Source of the DNA: JAWLFY01 sp041685355
GTDB lineage: Bacteria > Planctomycetota > Planctomycetia > Pirellulales > Pirellulaceae
DNA length: 33,742 nucleotides
NCBI GenBank assembly: GCA_041685355.1
Contig: JAWLFY010000042.1
Coordinates: 1 to 33,742 of the forward strand
Direction of reading: 5' to 3'
The notes beneath the pieces are model-generated. The model was not told the DNA's origin. It searched no databases and saw nothing but the letters and a program-made list of their open reading frames with translations. Numbering within the stretch: position 1 is the stretch's first letter; each line of letters opens with the position of its first letter. This document shows, piece after piece, positions 14,361-21,578 of the stretch. The translations under genes were made by a program, and so were the position numbers.

Positions 14361-15512
14361 TCAGACGGCCAACCGCACCAACTCTTTCGGGTCGGCGTCA
14401 CCGTTCGCCTCGATCGCACGCTGCTGAAGCTCGGGATCGACCAGGTTGTAAAACACGTCCCGCTGGCGAGCCTCAAAACCGAGCTCCTCGATCGCCTCGC
14501 GGATCTGCCGCAACGTCAGGTAATGAACCGTGCCCGCCTCGGCGACGACGTTCTCCTCGATCATCAAGCTTCCCATGTCGTTCGCCCCGAACAGCAACGA
14601 CAACTGACCGATCTTCAATCCCTGAGTCACCCAACTGCTCTGCAAGCTCGGGACGTTATCTAAGTAGAGCCGCGACACCGCCAACGTCTTCAGGTACTCG
14701 AACGAACCGGTCGGCGGGATGTGCGACATGTCCGTATTCTCGGGCTGGAACGTCCAGCAGATGAACGCGGTGAATCCGCCCGTCTCATCCTGCAGCTGAC
14801 GGATCCGCTCCAAGTGCTCGATCCGCTCCTCCAGCGTTTCGACGTGGCCGAACATCATCGTCGCGCTGCTCTTGCCACCGAGCCGATGCCAAACCCGCAT
14901 CACGTTCAGCCAGTCGTCGGAATTCACCTTCCCGCGGGTCAGCTCGTCGCGGACCCGGTCGACCAAGATTTCCGCGCCACCCCCCGGGACACTCCCCAAA
15001 CCGGCTTCCTTCAATCGGCCCAGCACCTCTTCGATCGGTAACCGGTTCACCTTCGTGAAATGGTGCAACTCGGGAGGACTGAACCCGTGAATGTTGACCT
15101 GCGGGAACGCCCCCTTGATGTCCCGCAACATCTCCTCGTACCAGTCGAGCTTGAACTTCGGGTGCAGCCCGCCCTGCAACAAGATCTGGTTGCCGCCCAA
15201 CTCGACCGTCTGCTCGACTTTCCTCAGCAACTCCGCCCGCGGCAGCACGTACCCTTCGTCACTCTTCGGGCCGCGATAGAACGCACAAAAATGACACACC
15301 GCGGTGCACACGTTCGTGTAGTTGATGTTTCGGTCGATGTTGTAAGTGCGATATGGCTCGGGATGCAGCCGCCGGCTGACCCGGTCGGCCGCCGCACCGA
15401 GCGACGCTAGGTGACGAGTTCGGAGAAGCCGGACCCCTTCGGACGGACTCAGCCGGTCGCCGTGGGTCGCCTTGTCAAGCAGGTCTCGGATATCGGTCGC
15501 GGCAGACGGCAT
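14361..15512 (-). CDS. mqnC: Cyclic dehypoxanthinyl futalosine synthase MqnC (radical SAM)
   Basis: A 383-residue radical SAM enzyme of the futalosine route to menaquinone. It cyclises dehypoxanthine futalosine to the cyclic form. The iron-sulfur motif is C69-TAV-C73-HF-C76, inside RNINYTNVCTAVCHFCAFYR. The downstream segments GGNQILLQGGLHP, ATMMFGHVETLEERIEHL, QDETGGFTAFICWTFQPENT and LDNVPSLQSSWVTQGLKIGQ are diagnostic for MqnC rather than the sister enzyme MqnE, which has a different cysteine-region context. A GAGGTG ribosome site lies just upstream. It sits 7 bp after mqnA and is surely co-transcribed with it. The other pathway genes are not in this window. Confidence 0.96.
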   Translation of the reverse strand: MPSAATDIRDLLDKATHGDRLSPSEGVRLLRTRHLASLGAAADRVSRRLHPEPYRTYNIDRNINYTNVCTAVCHFCAFYRGPKSDEGYVLPRAELLRKVEQTVELGGNQILLQGGLHPKFKLDWYEEMLRDIKGAFPQVNIHGFSPPELHHFTKVNRLPIEEVLGRLKEAGLGSVPGGGAEILVDRVRDELTRGKVNSDDWLNVMRVWHRLGGKSSATMMFGHVETLEERIEHLERIRQLQDETGGFTAFICWTFQPENTDMSHIPPTGSFEYLKTLAVSRLYLDNVPSLQSSWVTQGLKIGQLSLLFGANDMGSLMIEENVVAEAGTVHYLTLRQIREAIEELGFEARQRDVFYNLVDPELQQRAIEANGDADPKELVRLAV

Positions 15513-15519
15513 GGATAGG

Positions 15520-16311
15520 TCACCTCAAAGGTGCGGCGGATTCGGATCGAGGATCGAGAAGCCCGAGTGACTGCAGACGTTCGCGAAACGTCTCCAGCCC
15601 TCGCCGCTCGCCCGGCCCCATCCGGAAATGAAGGTTTTCGGCAAAGTATCGGTGGACGTCTTCCTTGGTCAGACCGTGACGGCCAGCTTCGGCCGACGCG
15701 ATCTGCTCACGAGTCGCGAGGCCCTCGTCCCGGCTCGCCTCCAGTATCTCCGCCAGCCCCTCGGTGTCGACACCGGGGCGGGCGACCCACATCGCGAACA
15801 CGAAAGGCAACTCGGTCCAACGGCACCAGCGATCCCCCAAGTCCCAGATTTCCTGGTACACGCCCCGCTCCGGGTGCATCGCCCGATCCCCGATCATCAG
15901 CACCGCGTCCGCGTCCACCGATTCCGGGGATCGCGACAGCGGGAACGGGACCGGTTCGGGGTGCAGACCGTACATCTCCCAAAGCAACAACGTCACCAAA
16001 GCCGCACTCGTGCGACTCCCCTCGTCGAGCGCCAAGCGACGGATCTTGGGAACCGGAACGCGGCTGAGCAAACGCACGCTCCAAACCGGACCGCGACACG
16101 CGATCACCGCATCCGAAACCCTGCGGTAACCCGCCCCCCGAAAAAACTCGACCGACGGGATCAAAGCCACGTCGAGGTCTCCCGCCGCAAGACGACTCGC
16201 CAAACGGCTCGGCAAATCGACCGTCAATCGGCCCCGCTCCCCCAACCGCTGGGACAATCCGGCGATCAGCGGTTTCGTGTTGAGATAAGAGACGGCACCG
16301 ATTTGCAACAT
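15520..16311 (-). CDS. mqnA: Chorismate dehydratase MqnA
   Basis: A periplasmic-binding-protein-like enzyme of about 263 residues that dehydrates chorismate to 3-[(1-carboxyvinyl)oxy]benzoate, the first step of the futalosine menaquinone pathway. The N-terminal signature MLQIGAVSYLNTKPL, the segment LDVALIPSVEFFR, and LALDEGSRTSAALVTLLL followed by DAVLMIGDRAM match the MqnA/MqnD family. Its pairing with mqnC and the YLNTKPL motif favour MqnA. The start MLQIGAV is chosen by family alignment; in-frame upstream starts exist (ATG at 16353, GTG at 16362) but would add an untypical leader, and no clear ribosome site decides. It is first in the mqnA-mqnC pair. Confidence 0.9.
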   Translation of the reverse strand: MLQIGAVSYLNTKPLIAGLSQRLGERGRLTVDLPSRLASRLAAGDLDVALIPSVEFFRGAGYRRVSDAVIACRGPVWSVRLLSRVPVPKIRRLALDEGSRTSAALVTLLLWEMYGLHPEPVPFPLSRSPESVDADAVLMIGDRAMHPERGVYQEIWDLGDRWCRWTELPFVFAMWVARPGVDTEGLAEILEASRDEGLATREQIASAEAGRHGLTKEDVHRYFAENLHFRMGPGERRGLETFRERLQSLGLLDPRSESAAPLR

Positions 16312-16644
16312 CGAAGCGCCCGACAGCTTGGCGGAAAATTGGACAGTGACCATCCCGGCCACGCGAGGCAGATCGCTCGAGCCGAGCGACGATTTCGAAA
16401 TCGCTCGACACGCGATTTCGGACGCAGTGTAAACCGCAGCGGCAGGGTGCGGGCAACGCCCCCAATTGCTTCACACCCGATCAAGCGGCAAGCGGCAAAC
16501 GGCACACGATCGAAACCGCAACCGTCGAGAAACACCCCCGAACGGAACCGCGCAAGACGTCCGGTCTCACTGCTCGCCGCGGCAGCGGACGCGACGGACG
16601 GTCATTTCCCGACCTTTCCCGACCGTCGCTAAGTCACCCTCTCG
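16312..16644. other. Intergenic region between mqnA and the RluA-type gene
   Basis: About 330 bp upstream of mqnA and downstream of the pseudouridine synthase gene. It contains REP-like copy 3 and short CGGCAAG/CGGCAAA direct repeats near 16487-16503. It must contain the mqnA promoter, but none is convincing by eye. Confidence 0.4.
16544..16565. repeat. REP-like palindromic repeat, copy 3
   Basis: GGAACCGCGCAAGACGTCCGGT (shown here whole only as halves GGAACCGCGCAAG and ACGTCCGGT), with two changes from the best copies. It lies downstream of the RluA-type gene. Confidence 0.55.
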
Positions 16645-17556
16645 CTACCGTTTCGGACTGGTAGAACGTTGAGCGAATCGATGTCCGCCGAGCATCGCCG
16701 CCAGCGGGTCCTCAGGATCCTGCACCGTGACTCGCTTTCCCGATCGCGGGTCGAAGAAGCCGAGCGAAGTGGCGTGCAACGCGATTCTCCCCGTCTCCCC
16801 GCCACCAATCGACGCGCCCTTGACCCTCGGGGGCCCGTAGAGAGGCTCTCCCACGATCGGAAACCCACGCGACGATGCCTGAATCCGCAACTGGTGCATC
16901 CGTCCGGTTTCCGGGAACATCCGAACGAGCGTCACGTCGCGGTCAGCGTCGTACCGTTCAATCTCGACCCGCGTTTCGGCGACCTTGCCTGGCTCCCCAT
17001 CCCCCGCGATCGCCACCCGTGCTTCCCCCTCACACTTCACGATCCGATCGGTCCAGCGTAATCCACGATTCACCTCAGACCCCTGACCTGTCCCGGCCCC
17101 CGACAACTCGGACCCCTGACTTGCCTCAGACCCTTGACCTGCCTCGGACGCCCAAAACTCGGACGCCCAAAACTCGGACCCCGAAAACTCGGACCCCGAC
17201 AACCGTCCCGCCAACACCGCCCGATACGACTTCTCGACCTTGCGGGCGGCGAACTGTGCCGCCAACAACCGCGCGGATCGCTTCGTCATCGCGACCAGCA
17301 CCAACCCGCTGACGTCGCGATCCAAGCGATGGACCGTGACAAGGTATCGGGTCCTCGACGCGAACTGAACGCGAAGCCGCTGTCGCAGGCTGTCGATCGT
17401 GGGAGCCGATTCGGTCAGCAGCCCGGCCGGTTTGCGGACGACAATCGCGACCTCGCCGTCCCAGATCACCGGGATCGCCGGCCCGACCTCCCCCGCCTGA
17501 ATCGCGTCCCCGGCCACACCGTCAGCCGCCGGTTCGTGATCGTCTGTCGCGTCCAT
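16645..17556 (-). CDS. RluA-family pseudouridine synthase with a repeat insertion
   Basis: A 303-residue enzyme that isomerises uridine to pseudouridine in structured RNA. The catalytic motif is HRLDRDVSG with Asp79. The family segments IVVRKPAGLLT, KSYRAVL and GRMHQLRIQ, and the final FPIVGEPLYG, are all present. There is no S4 domain, so the exact member (RluA, RluC/D or TruC type) and RNA site cannot be assigned. Residues about 119-165 are a repetitive Ser/Glu/Phe/Trp/Ala-rich insertion after KSYRAVLAGRL, encoded by 15- and 18-bp tandem repeats. This is a likely surface loop between core strands. The start ATG 17556 has a weak GAGAG upstream. A REP-like copy lies on each side of the gene. 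Confidence 0.9.
   Translation of the reverse strand: MDATDDHEPAADGVAGDAIQAGEVGPAIPVIWDGEVAIVVRKPAGLLTESAPTIDSLRQRLRVQFASRTRYLVTVHRLDRDVSGLVLVAMTKRSARLLAAQFAARKVEKSYRAVLAGRLSGSEFSGSEFWASEFWASEAGQGSEASQGSELSGAGTGQGSEVNRGLRWTDRIVKCEGEARVAIAGDGEPGKVAETRVEIERYDADRDVTLVRMFPETGRMHQLRIQASSRGFPIVGEPLYGPPRVKGASIGGGETGRIALHATSLGFFDPRSGKRVTVQDPEDPLAAMLGGHRFAQRSTSPKR
17072..17204. repeat. In-gene 15/18-bp tandem repeats in the pseudouridine synthase
   Basis: Two identical 15-bp copies (17145, 17160) are followed by one and a half variants (17175, 17190). They are preceded by looser 18-bp units of the CAGACCC-TGACCTGCCT type. All units keep the frame. They encode the SGSEFWASEFW / SQGSE insertion. Confidence 0.8.
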
Positions 17557-17631
17557 CGGGATCTCTCGAAGGTACAGAGCAAGGAATTCGCCCGCCTGGC
17601 GAAGCGTCCGCCCTAAACACTAAACACCTTA

Positions 17632-17655
17632 ACCGAACGGCGCGAGCCGTCCGGT
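17632..17655. repeat. REP-like palindromic repeat, copy 4
   Basis: The most complete palindrome: ACCGAACGGC, GCGA, GCCGTCCGGT, giving a stem of about ten pairs with one mismatch and a GCGA loop. It lies between the divergent RluA-type and DHPS-like genes. Confidence 0.7.
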
Positions 17656-17750
17656 TCGGCCGATCCCACCCTGTCACGTCTGTCTGTCACCGTCACGTCA
17701 TGGCCGACCCCCTTTCTACGCTTTCGGCCGACTCCCGATAGAATGCCTCC

Positions 17751-19172
17751 ATGACCGATGCCTTCGAAGCTTCCGCCGACCATCACTATTACTTCGTCAC
17801 CGGACGCCTTGCCGAATCGGCGGTCCGAGGGATCGTGGCCGAGTCGGCGGCGGAAAAAGGTTTCGCCTACTCGATCGGCGTGATGCCGATCACGGTCGCC
17901 GCGCTGATGACCCCAAAGTGGCTCCTCCGACACCTCGACCCGCCCGACGAGGCGACCCATGTGATCCTGCCCGGGTATTTGGCGGGGAGCCTCGACGCGA
18001 TCCGAGATGCCGTCGACGTGCCGGTGCTGTGCGGCCCGAAGGATTGCCGCGAAATCCCCGAGTGGCTCGGCCAACCCCCACGCCAAATCTCGCTCGACGA
18101 ATACGACATCGAGATCATCGCCGAAATCAATCACGCCCCGCGGAGGTCGATCGATGAGGTCATCGCCGCGGCGATCTCGCTTCGGGAGCAAGGTGCCGAC
18201 GTGATCGACATCGGGGCCGACCCCGGGAACCGGTGCCCGAACATCGGCGATTACGTCGCCGCCGTCGTCGATCAAGGACTCCGAGTCTCGATCGACACCT
18301 TCGATCCTTGGGAAGCGTCCCAAGCCGCACGCCGCGGCGCGACGCTCATGCTCTCGGTCAACCGCTCCAACCGGCAGCCCGCGGTCGACTGGGGGATCGA
18401 AGTCGTCGCGATCCCCGATACCCCCTCCGACCTGGATAGCCTTCGCGAGACCGAAGACTATCTGTCAAGCCGCGGCGTCGCGACGCGGCTCGATCCGATC
18501 CTCGAACCGATCGGGATGGGACTCGCCGCCAGCCTCGTTCGCTACGCCACGATCCGCGGCGAGTATCCGGACGCGGCCATGATGATGGGCATCGGGAACC
18601 TGACCGAACTGAGCGACGTCGATTCGGCCGGCGTCAACCTGATGTTGCTCGGGGTTTGCGGCGAACTCAAGATCGACAGCGTGCTCACGACCCAGGTGAT
18701 CAACTGGGCGCGGTCGTCGGTCCGCGAGTGCGACATCGCGCGTCGCTTGGTCCGCTACGCTGTCCGCCACGGGATCCCGCCGAAACGGCTCTCCGACCAA
18801 TTGGTCATGCTCCGTGACCCCAAACCGAGACCCTACCCGGACGACGCGCTCGCTTCACTCGCCGACTCGCTGAAGGACAACAACTACCGGTTGTTCGCCC
18901 AAGACGAACAGGTCCATCTGATCTCCGCCGGACTCCACCTCCGAGATGACGACCCGTTCCGCTTGTTCGACCGGCTGATGGAACATCGCCAGTCCGACAA
19001 CGTCGACCCCGGCCACGCGTTCTACCTCGGATTCGAAATGGCCAAAGCCGTCACCGCGCTCACGCTCGGCAAACAATACGACCAGGACCAATCGCTCCAC
19101 TGGGGACACCTGACACGGCCGGAAACCCATCACCGGATCGCCCGTACCAGCCGACATCGCCAAACGGGCTGA
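17751..19172 (+). CDS. Dihydropteroate synthase-like protein (tetrahydromethanopterin-associated type)
   Basis: A 473-residue protein of the DHPS-related family (DUF6513 plus a pterin-binding barrel) found in archaea and in bacteria with methanopterin-dependent one-carbon metabolism, including planctomycetes. The N-terminal part (HYYFVTGRLAESAVRGIV, GYLAGSLDAIRDAV) is the family-specific domain. The barrel from about residue 120 has EINHAPRRSIDEVIA, DVIDIGADPGN, VSIDTFDPWEA and MMGIGNLTELSDVDSAG, equivalent to the pterin-binding core of FolP. It probably acts in tetrahydromethanopterin synthesis, though the exact reaction is not established here. No ordinary folate genes are adjacent. The last residues (RTSRHRQTG) and the stop codon are provided by an 18-bp tandem repeat, so the C-terminus may vary. 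Confidence 0.88.
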   Translation: MTDAFEASADHHYYFVTGRLAESAVRGIVAESAAEKGFAYSIGVMPITVAALMTPKWLLRHLDPPDEATHVILPGYLAGSLDAIRDAVDVPVLCGPKDCREIPEWLGQPPRQISLDEYDIEIIAEINHAPRRSIDEVIAAAISLREQGADVIDIGADPGNRCPNIGDYVAAVVDQGLRVSIDTFDPWEASQAARRGATLMLSVNRSNRQPAVDWGIEVVAIPDTPSDLDSLRETEDYLSSRGVATRLDPILEPIGMGLAASLVRYATIRGEYPDAAMMMGIGNLTELSDVDSAGVNLMLLGVCGELKIDSVLTTQVINWARSSVRECDIARRLVRYAVRHGIPPKRLSDQLVMLRDPKPRPYPDDALASLADSLKDNNYRLFAQDEQVHLISAGLHLRDDDPFRLFDRLMEHRQSDNVDPGHAFYLGFEMAKAVTALTLGKQYDQDQSLHWGHLTRPETHHRIARTSRHRQTG

Positions 19173-19236
19173 CATCGCCAAACGGGCTGACATCGCCAAA
19201 CGGGCTGGCGTCGGCAAACGGGCTGGCGTCGCAAAA
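19153..19236. repeat. 18-bp tandem repeat spanning the DHPS-like stop codon
   Basis: Three identical 18-bp copies (19153, 19171, 19189) of GACATCGCCAAACGGGCT are followed by variant copies from 19207. The stop codon TGA is made at the junction of the first and second copies, so each further junction repeats the stop in frame. Confidence 0.85.
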
Positions 19237-19271
19237 GCCCGCCGGCGCAGCCTTCCTGAAACGGAGCGTTA

Positions 19272-19292
19272 GCGGGGGAGTGTTTCCCCCGC
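19272..19292. terminator. Hairpin between convergent DHPS-like and hsp20 genes
   Basis: A perfect 8-bp GC stem (GCGGGGGA and TCCCCCGC) with a 5-nt loop, 100 bp after the DHPS-like stop. No T-run follows on either strand, so it is a structural barrier or weak terminator rather than a classic one. Confidence 0.45.
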
Positions 19293-19346
19293 GAACACGC
19301 CAAGCGAATCGGCCGGCACGCCAAGCGTTGCCGCTGACGTGACGCG

Positions 19347-19384
19347 ATCTTGGCCGACACGCGACATCTTGGCCGACACGCGAC
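19347..19384. repeat. 19-bp direct repeat, two copies, at the hsp20 3' end
   Basis: ATCTTGGCCGACACGCGAC occurs twice in tandem, ending 1 bp before the hsp20 stop codon. The unit is not a multiple of three; it lies outside the gene. Confidence 0.75.
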
Positions 19385-19385
19385 C

Positions 19386-19865
19386 TCATTTTCCGTTCAC
19401 GGCGATCCGGCGTTTCTGGGCCTGCTCGGACTTCGGGAGCGTCACCGTCAGCACCCCGTCGACCAATTTCGCGTCGATCCCGGACTCATCGACCGGACAC
19501 GGAAGCCACACCGAACGCGCGAATCGGCCCTGCCGCCGCTCGATTCGGTGGTAGCGACGTCCATCATCCGGCTTGCTCTCCTTCTCTTCACGGTGCTCTG
19601 CCGAGATCACCAAGCAGTTGTCCTGGAGCTCGACGTTCACGTCGTCCGCCTTGACCCCCGGCAGATCCGTCTGCACCTCGATCGCCTTGTCGGTCTCCGA
19701 CAAGTCAAACCGCGGCACGATCGCGTCCGCCTCCTGGCCTAGCGTGTCTCGGTCCCAAAAACCTTCCATCAAATCCTCCAGCTCCCGCCGCATCGTCGTC
19801 AGCGGGCCGTTGTCGAACGATGAACGGGGACGCCGTGTCGGGACCTGAGTCATCATCTTGGACAT
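19386..19865 (-). CDS. Small heat-shock protein, Hsp20/alpha-crystallin family
   Basis: A 159-residue ATP-independent chaperone that holds unfolding proteins. The alpha-crystallin domain spans about residues 51-145, with RFDLSETDKAIEVQTDLPGV at its start and the GVL signature in DGVLTVTLPK. The C-terminal anchoring motif I-x-V (RRIAVNG) is present. The start is set by an AAGGAGGT ribosome site 7 nt before ATG 19865, giving MSKMMTQV. Upstream in-frame ATGs would lie on or before that site. A sigma-54 type promoter lies about 110 bp upstream with no gene between, so expression probably needs an enhancer-binding activator. It is convergent with the DHPS-like gene. Confidence 0.95.
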   Translation of the reverse strand: MSKMMTQVPTRRPRSSFDNGPLTTMRRELEDLMEGFWDRDTLGQEADAIVPRFDLSETDKAIEVQTDLPGVKADDVNVELQDNCLVISAEHREEKESKPDDGRRYHRIERRQGRFARSVWLPCPVDESGIDAKLVDGVLTVTLPKSEQAQKRRIAVNGK

Positions 19866-19976
19866 CTTCATCACCTCCTTCTCAAACTCTGAAACGAACA
19901 CGTAATCGAACTCGGCGAGCGGTTTCGCACCCGGCAGGTGCCACCTTCACTCACTCGCCAGCGGTTGTTGAAAAGG

Positions 19977-19993
19977 AGCAACTCAAGTGCCAA
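19977..19993 (-). promoter_or_regulatory. Sigma-54 (-24/-12) promoter for hsp20
   Basis: On the minus strand the sequence is TTGGCACTTGAGTTGCT. The -24 GG and -12 GC doublets are exactly 10 bp apart, and TGGCAC and TTGCT both match the sigma-54 consensus. Transcription would start near 19966, giving a leader of about 100 nt to the hsp20 start. Just upstream, three copies of TCACGC (19995, 20006, 20013) could be activator sites, but this is speculative. Confidence 0.75.
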
Positions 19994-20012
19994 TTCACGC
20001 GATGATCACGCT

Positions 20013-20096
20013 TCACGCACTGGTACCGACGCCGACGCCGCGGAACAGCAACCAAATAGCGGTCGGGATGACGACCAGCGTGAACACGGGGCGACG
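20013..20096 (-). pseudogene. Possible remnant of an RND efflux transporter C-terminus
   Basis: The minus-strand frame ending at TGA 20013 reads RRPVFTLVVIPTAIWLLF followed by RGVGVGTSA and stop. VFTLVVIPTxxxLLF is typical of the last transmembrane helix of AcrB/CusA-type RND transporters. Nothing upstream in the frame extends the match, since the DsrE-family gene begins there. It looks like a leftover of a deleted gene. Chance similarity of a short hydrophobic segment is possible. Confidence 0.35.
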
Positions 20097-20121
20097 CAAA
20101 GATCCCGAAGGTGATCGCCGG

Positions 20122-20745
20122 TCATCGGATGTAAACCATTGCGTCGCCGTCCGTTTGTCGATTGACCACCGCGGTCATCGCCGACACGGCGACTTTCGCG
20201 ATCACGACCTCGTCCGGTCGCGCCCCCTTGCCGCGAAGCGACTGCCCACACACCAACAGCTTGACGCCGGCGTCTCGCAGCTGTTCAAGACAATCGAGGT
20301 TCGGGTTGCGGTCGACCCCGAACCGTTGAGCGTACGCTTGGTGATCAAGGACCGCCAGCGTCGCGTCGCCGTGTAGCACCGCCGTGATCCGCACGTCCGA
20401 CGCCGGTTCCACGCCGCCACCCCCGTATAGGTTCACGTAGCGGGCGATCTTCTCGATCGCCGGACTGAGCCGATCCGGCGGGCCTCCACCGGTGACGTCG
20501 ACGCACACCCGCGCGCCGCTGCGGGGCTGGGCCGCCGCTTCGGGGAACGGAAAGACCTTGCCGTACTCAGCGATCACCGGGCCGATCCGTTTGACCATCC
20601 CGTTCGTGTTCGCGTCCACGTCCGCCACGCGGCCGCCCGTCGCCGAGGGTTCATCGGCCGGAACGTCCGCCGCCGTCAACGCCAACAACACGACACCTAC
20701 GACCGAAGCCACGCCGGTCGTCAAGAAAACCATTGAACGAAGCAT
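20122..20745 (-). CDS. Exported DsrE-family protein
   Basis: About 207 residues with a signal peptide or membrane anchor (MVFLTTGVASVVGVVLLALTAADVPA). The C-terminal two thirds are a DsrE-like fold: VCVDVTGGGPPDRLSPAIEK at its start, ITAVLHGDATLAVLDH in the middle and LRDAGVKLLVCGQSL near the end, with the conserved cysteine in VCGQ. Cytoplasmic DsrE/TusD proteins relay sulfur; exported single-domain versions such as this one are common and have no established reaction. Start choice: GAGGAG lies 5 nt before ATG 20745 and only 2 nt before the adjacent ATG 20748. It lies upstream of the hsp20 promoter, on the same strand. Confidence 0.85.
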   Translation of the reverse strand: MLRSMVFLTTGVASVVGVVLLALTAADVPADEPSATGGRVADVDANTNGMVKRIGPVIAEYGKVFPFPEAAAQPRSGARVCVDVTGGGPPDRLSPAIEKIARYVNLYGGGGVEPASDVRITAVLHGDATLAVLDHQAYAQRFGVDRNPNLDCLEQLRDAGVKLLVCGQSLRGKGARPDEVVIAKVAVSAMTAVVNRQTDGDAMVYIR

Positions 20746-20924
20746 CATCTCTCCTCTGAATTTGGATCCGATGGCGGCCCGTTCGACCGATTCGCTTGCC
20801 GTCACGCGAAGGCGACGATCCGAACCGCCAACAGGTCGATGACCACGACGCGGCCACACCCGCCACGATCCGCTCAATTTATCGTGAGCTCACGATATGT
20901 CAACGCGATCGCCCGTTCGATCAT

Positions 20925-21240
20925 CCGCAAGCGCAGACGGGGACCGCAGACGGGGACAGAGACCGCAGACGCGCAGACGGGGACAGGGCCTGGTAAGTTC
21001 CGGCCCGCAGACGAGAATCGCAGACGGGGACCGCAGACGGGGACAGGGCCTGGTAAGTTCCGGACACCGTCCGCAGACGGGACACCGTCTGGGTACAGAG
21101 CCCATCTACCGCCGGGGACAGAGCCCGTCTACTGGGGACGATCTACCGGGGACAGAGCCTGACCCTCCAGGGACAGAGCCTAGCCATCCGAGCCTAGCCA
21201 TCCGGACGGGTCGGAAGACTGGTCAAGGACAGTGCCTAAC
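20925..21240. repeat. Repeat field with GGGGACAG-type motifs, 3' side of the RAYT gene
   Basis: Dense short repeats. GCAGACGGGGAC units recur from about 20933. A 31-bp perfect direct repeat (20973-21003 and 21033-21063) contains GGGGACAGGGCCTGG. GGGGACAGAGCC occurs at 21114 and 21148, GGGACAGAGCC at 21170 and AGGACAGTGCCT at 21226. CCGAGCCTAGCCAT-type units lie between. I see no coding frame of merit. Confidence 0.75.
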
Positions 21241-21578
21241 GATCTCGGCGTGGCAAATTAAGGTACCCCAACCATGAAGCGATGCTGCACCTCGCGTTCG
21301 TATACATGGGCTAATCAGAAGTCAGAGTCTCGGGATCGGCCCTCCGCTCGAATTTTCCGTTTTTCATTGATCGCGAGGTCCCGAAGATCGGCCGACCTGG
21401 ATTTGTCGTGGGCAAGAGGATGCGGGCAGCCACGGGCTGCCGAAGTTTTTCGTTGGATACCTCTTCGTAGGCTTTGGACACGGGAGCATGTTCCGAAAAT
21501 CCCGAGCATGGAGACCTTGACCCCACTGCCCACGAATTGATCCCGACCATTCTGTTTCGAGGGTGGAATGATCCTGGG
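21241..21578. other. Non-coding stretch downstream of the RAYT gene
   Basis: About 340 bp with no convincing gene. It holds a perfect 7-bp hairpin GGCAGCC-ACG-GGCTGCC at 21425-21441 that could end the transposase transcript or be a REP-like fold, and a lone TGACCCCACTGCCC (21519-21532) that resembles the flanking repeat motifs. Confidence 0.45.

Noticed and set aside
19921..19950. Second sigma-54 box near TGGCACCTGCCGG (minus strand)
   Set aside because: The -12 doublet reads GT instead of GC at the required spacing.
20925..21240. CRISPR array
   Set aside because: The repeats are short, overlapping and unevenly spaced, with no constant repeat/unique spacer pattern and no cas genes nearby.
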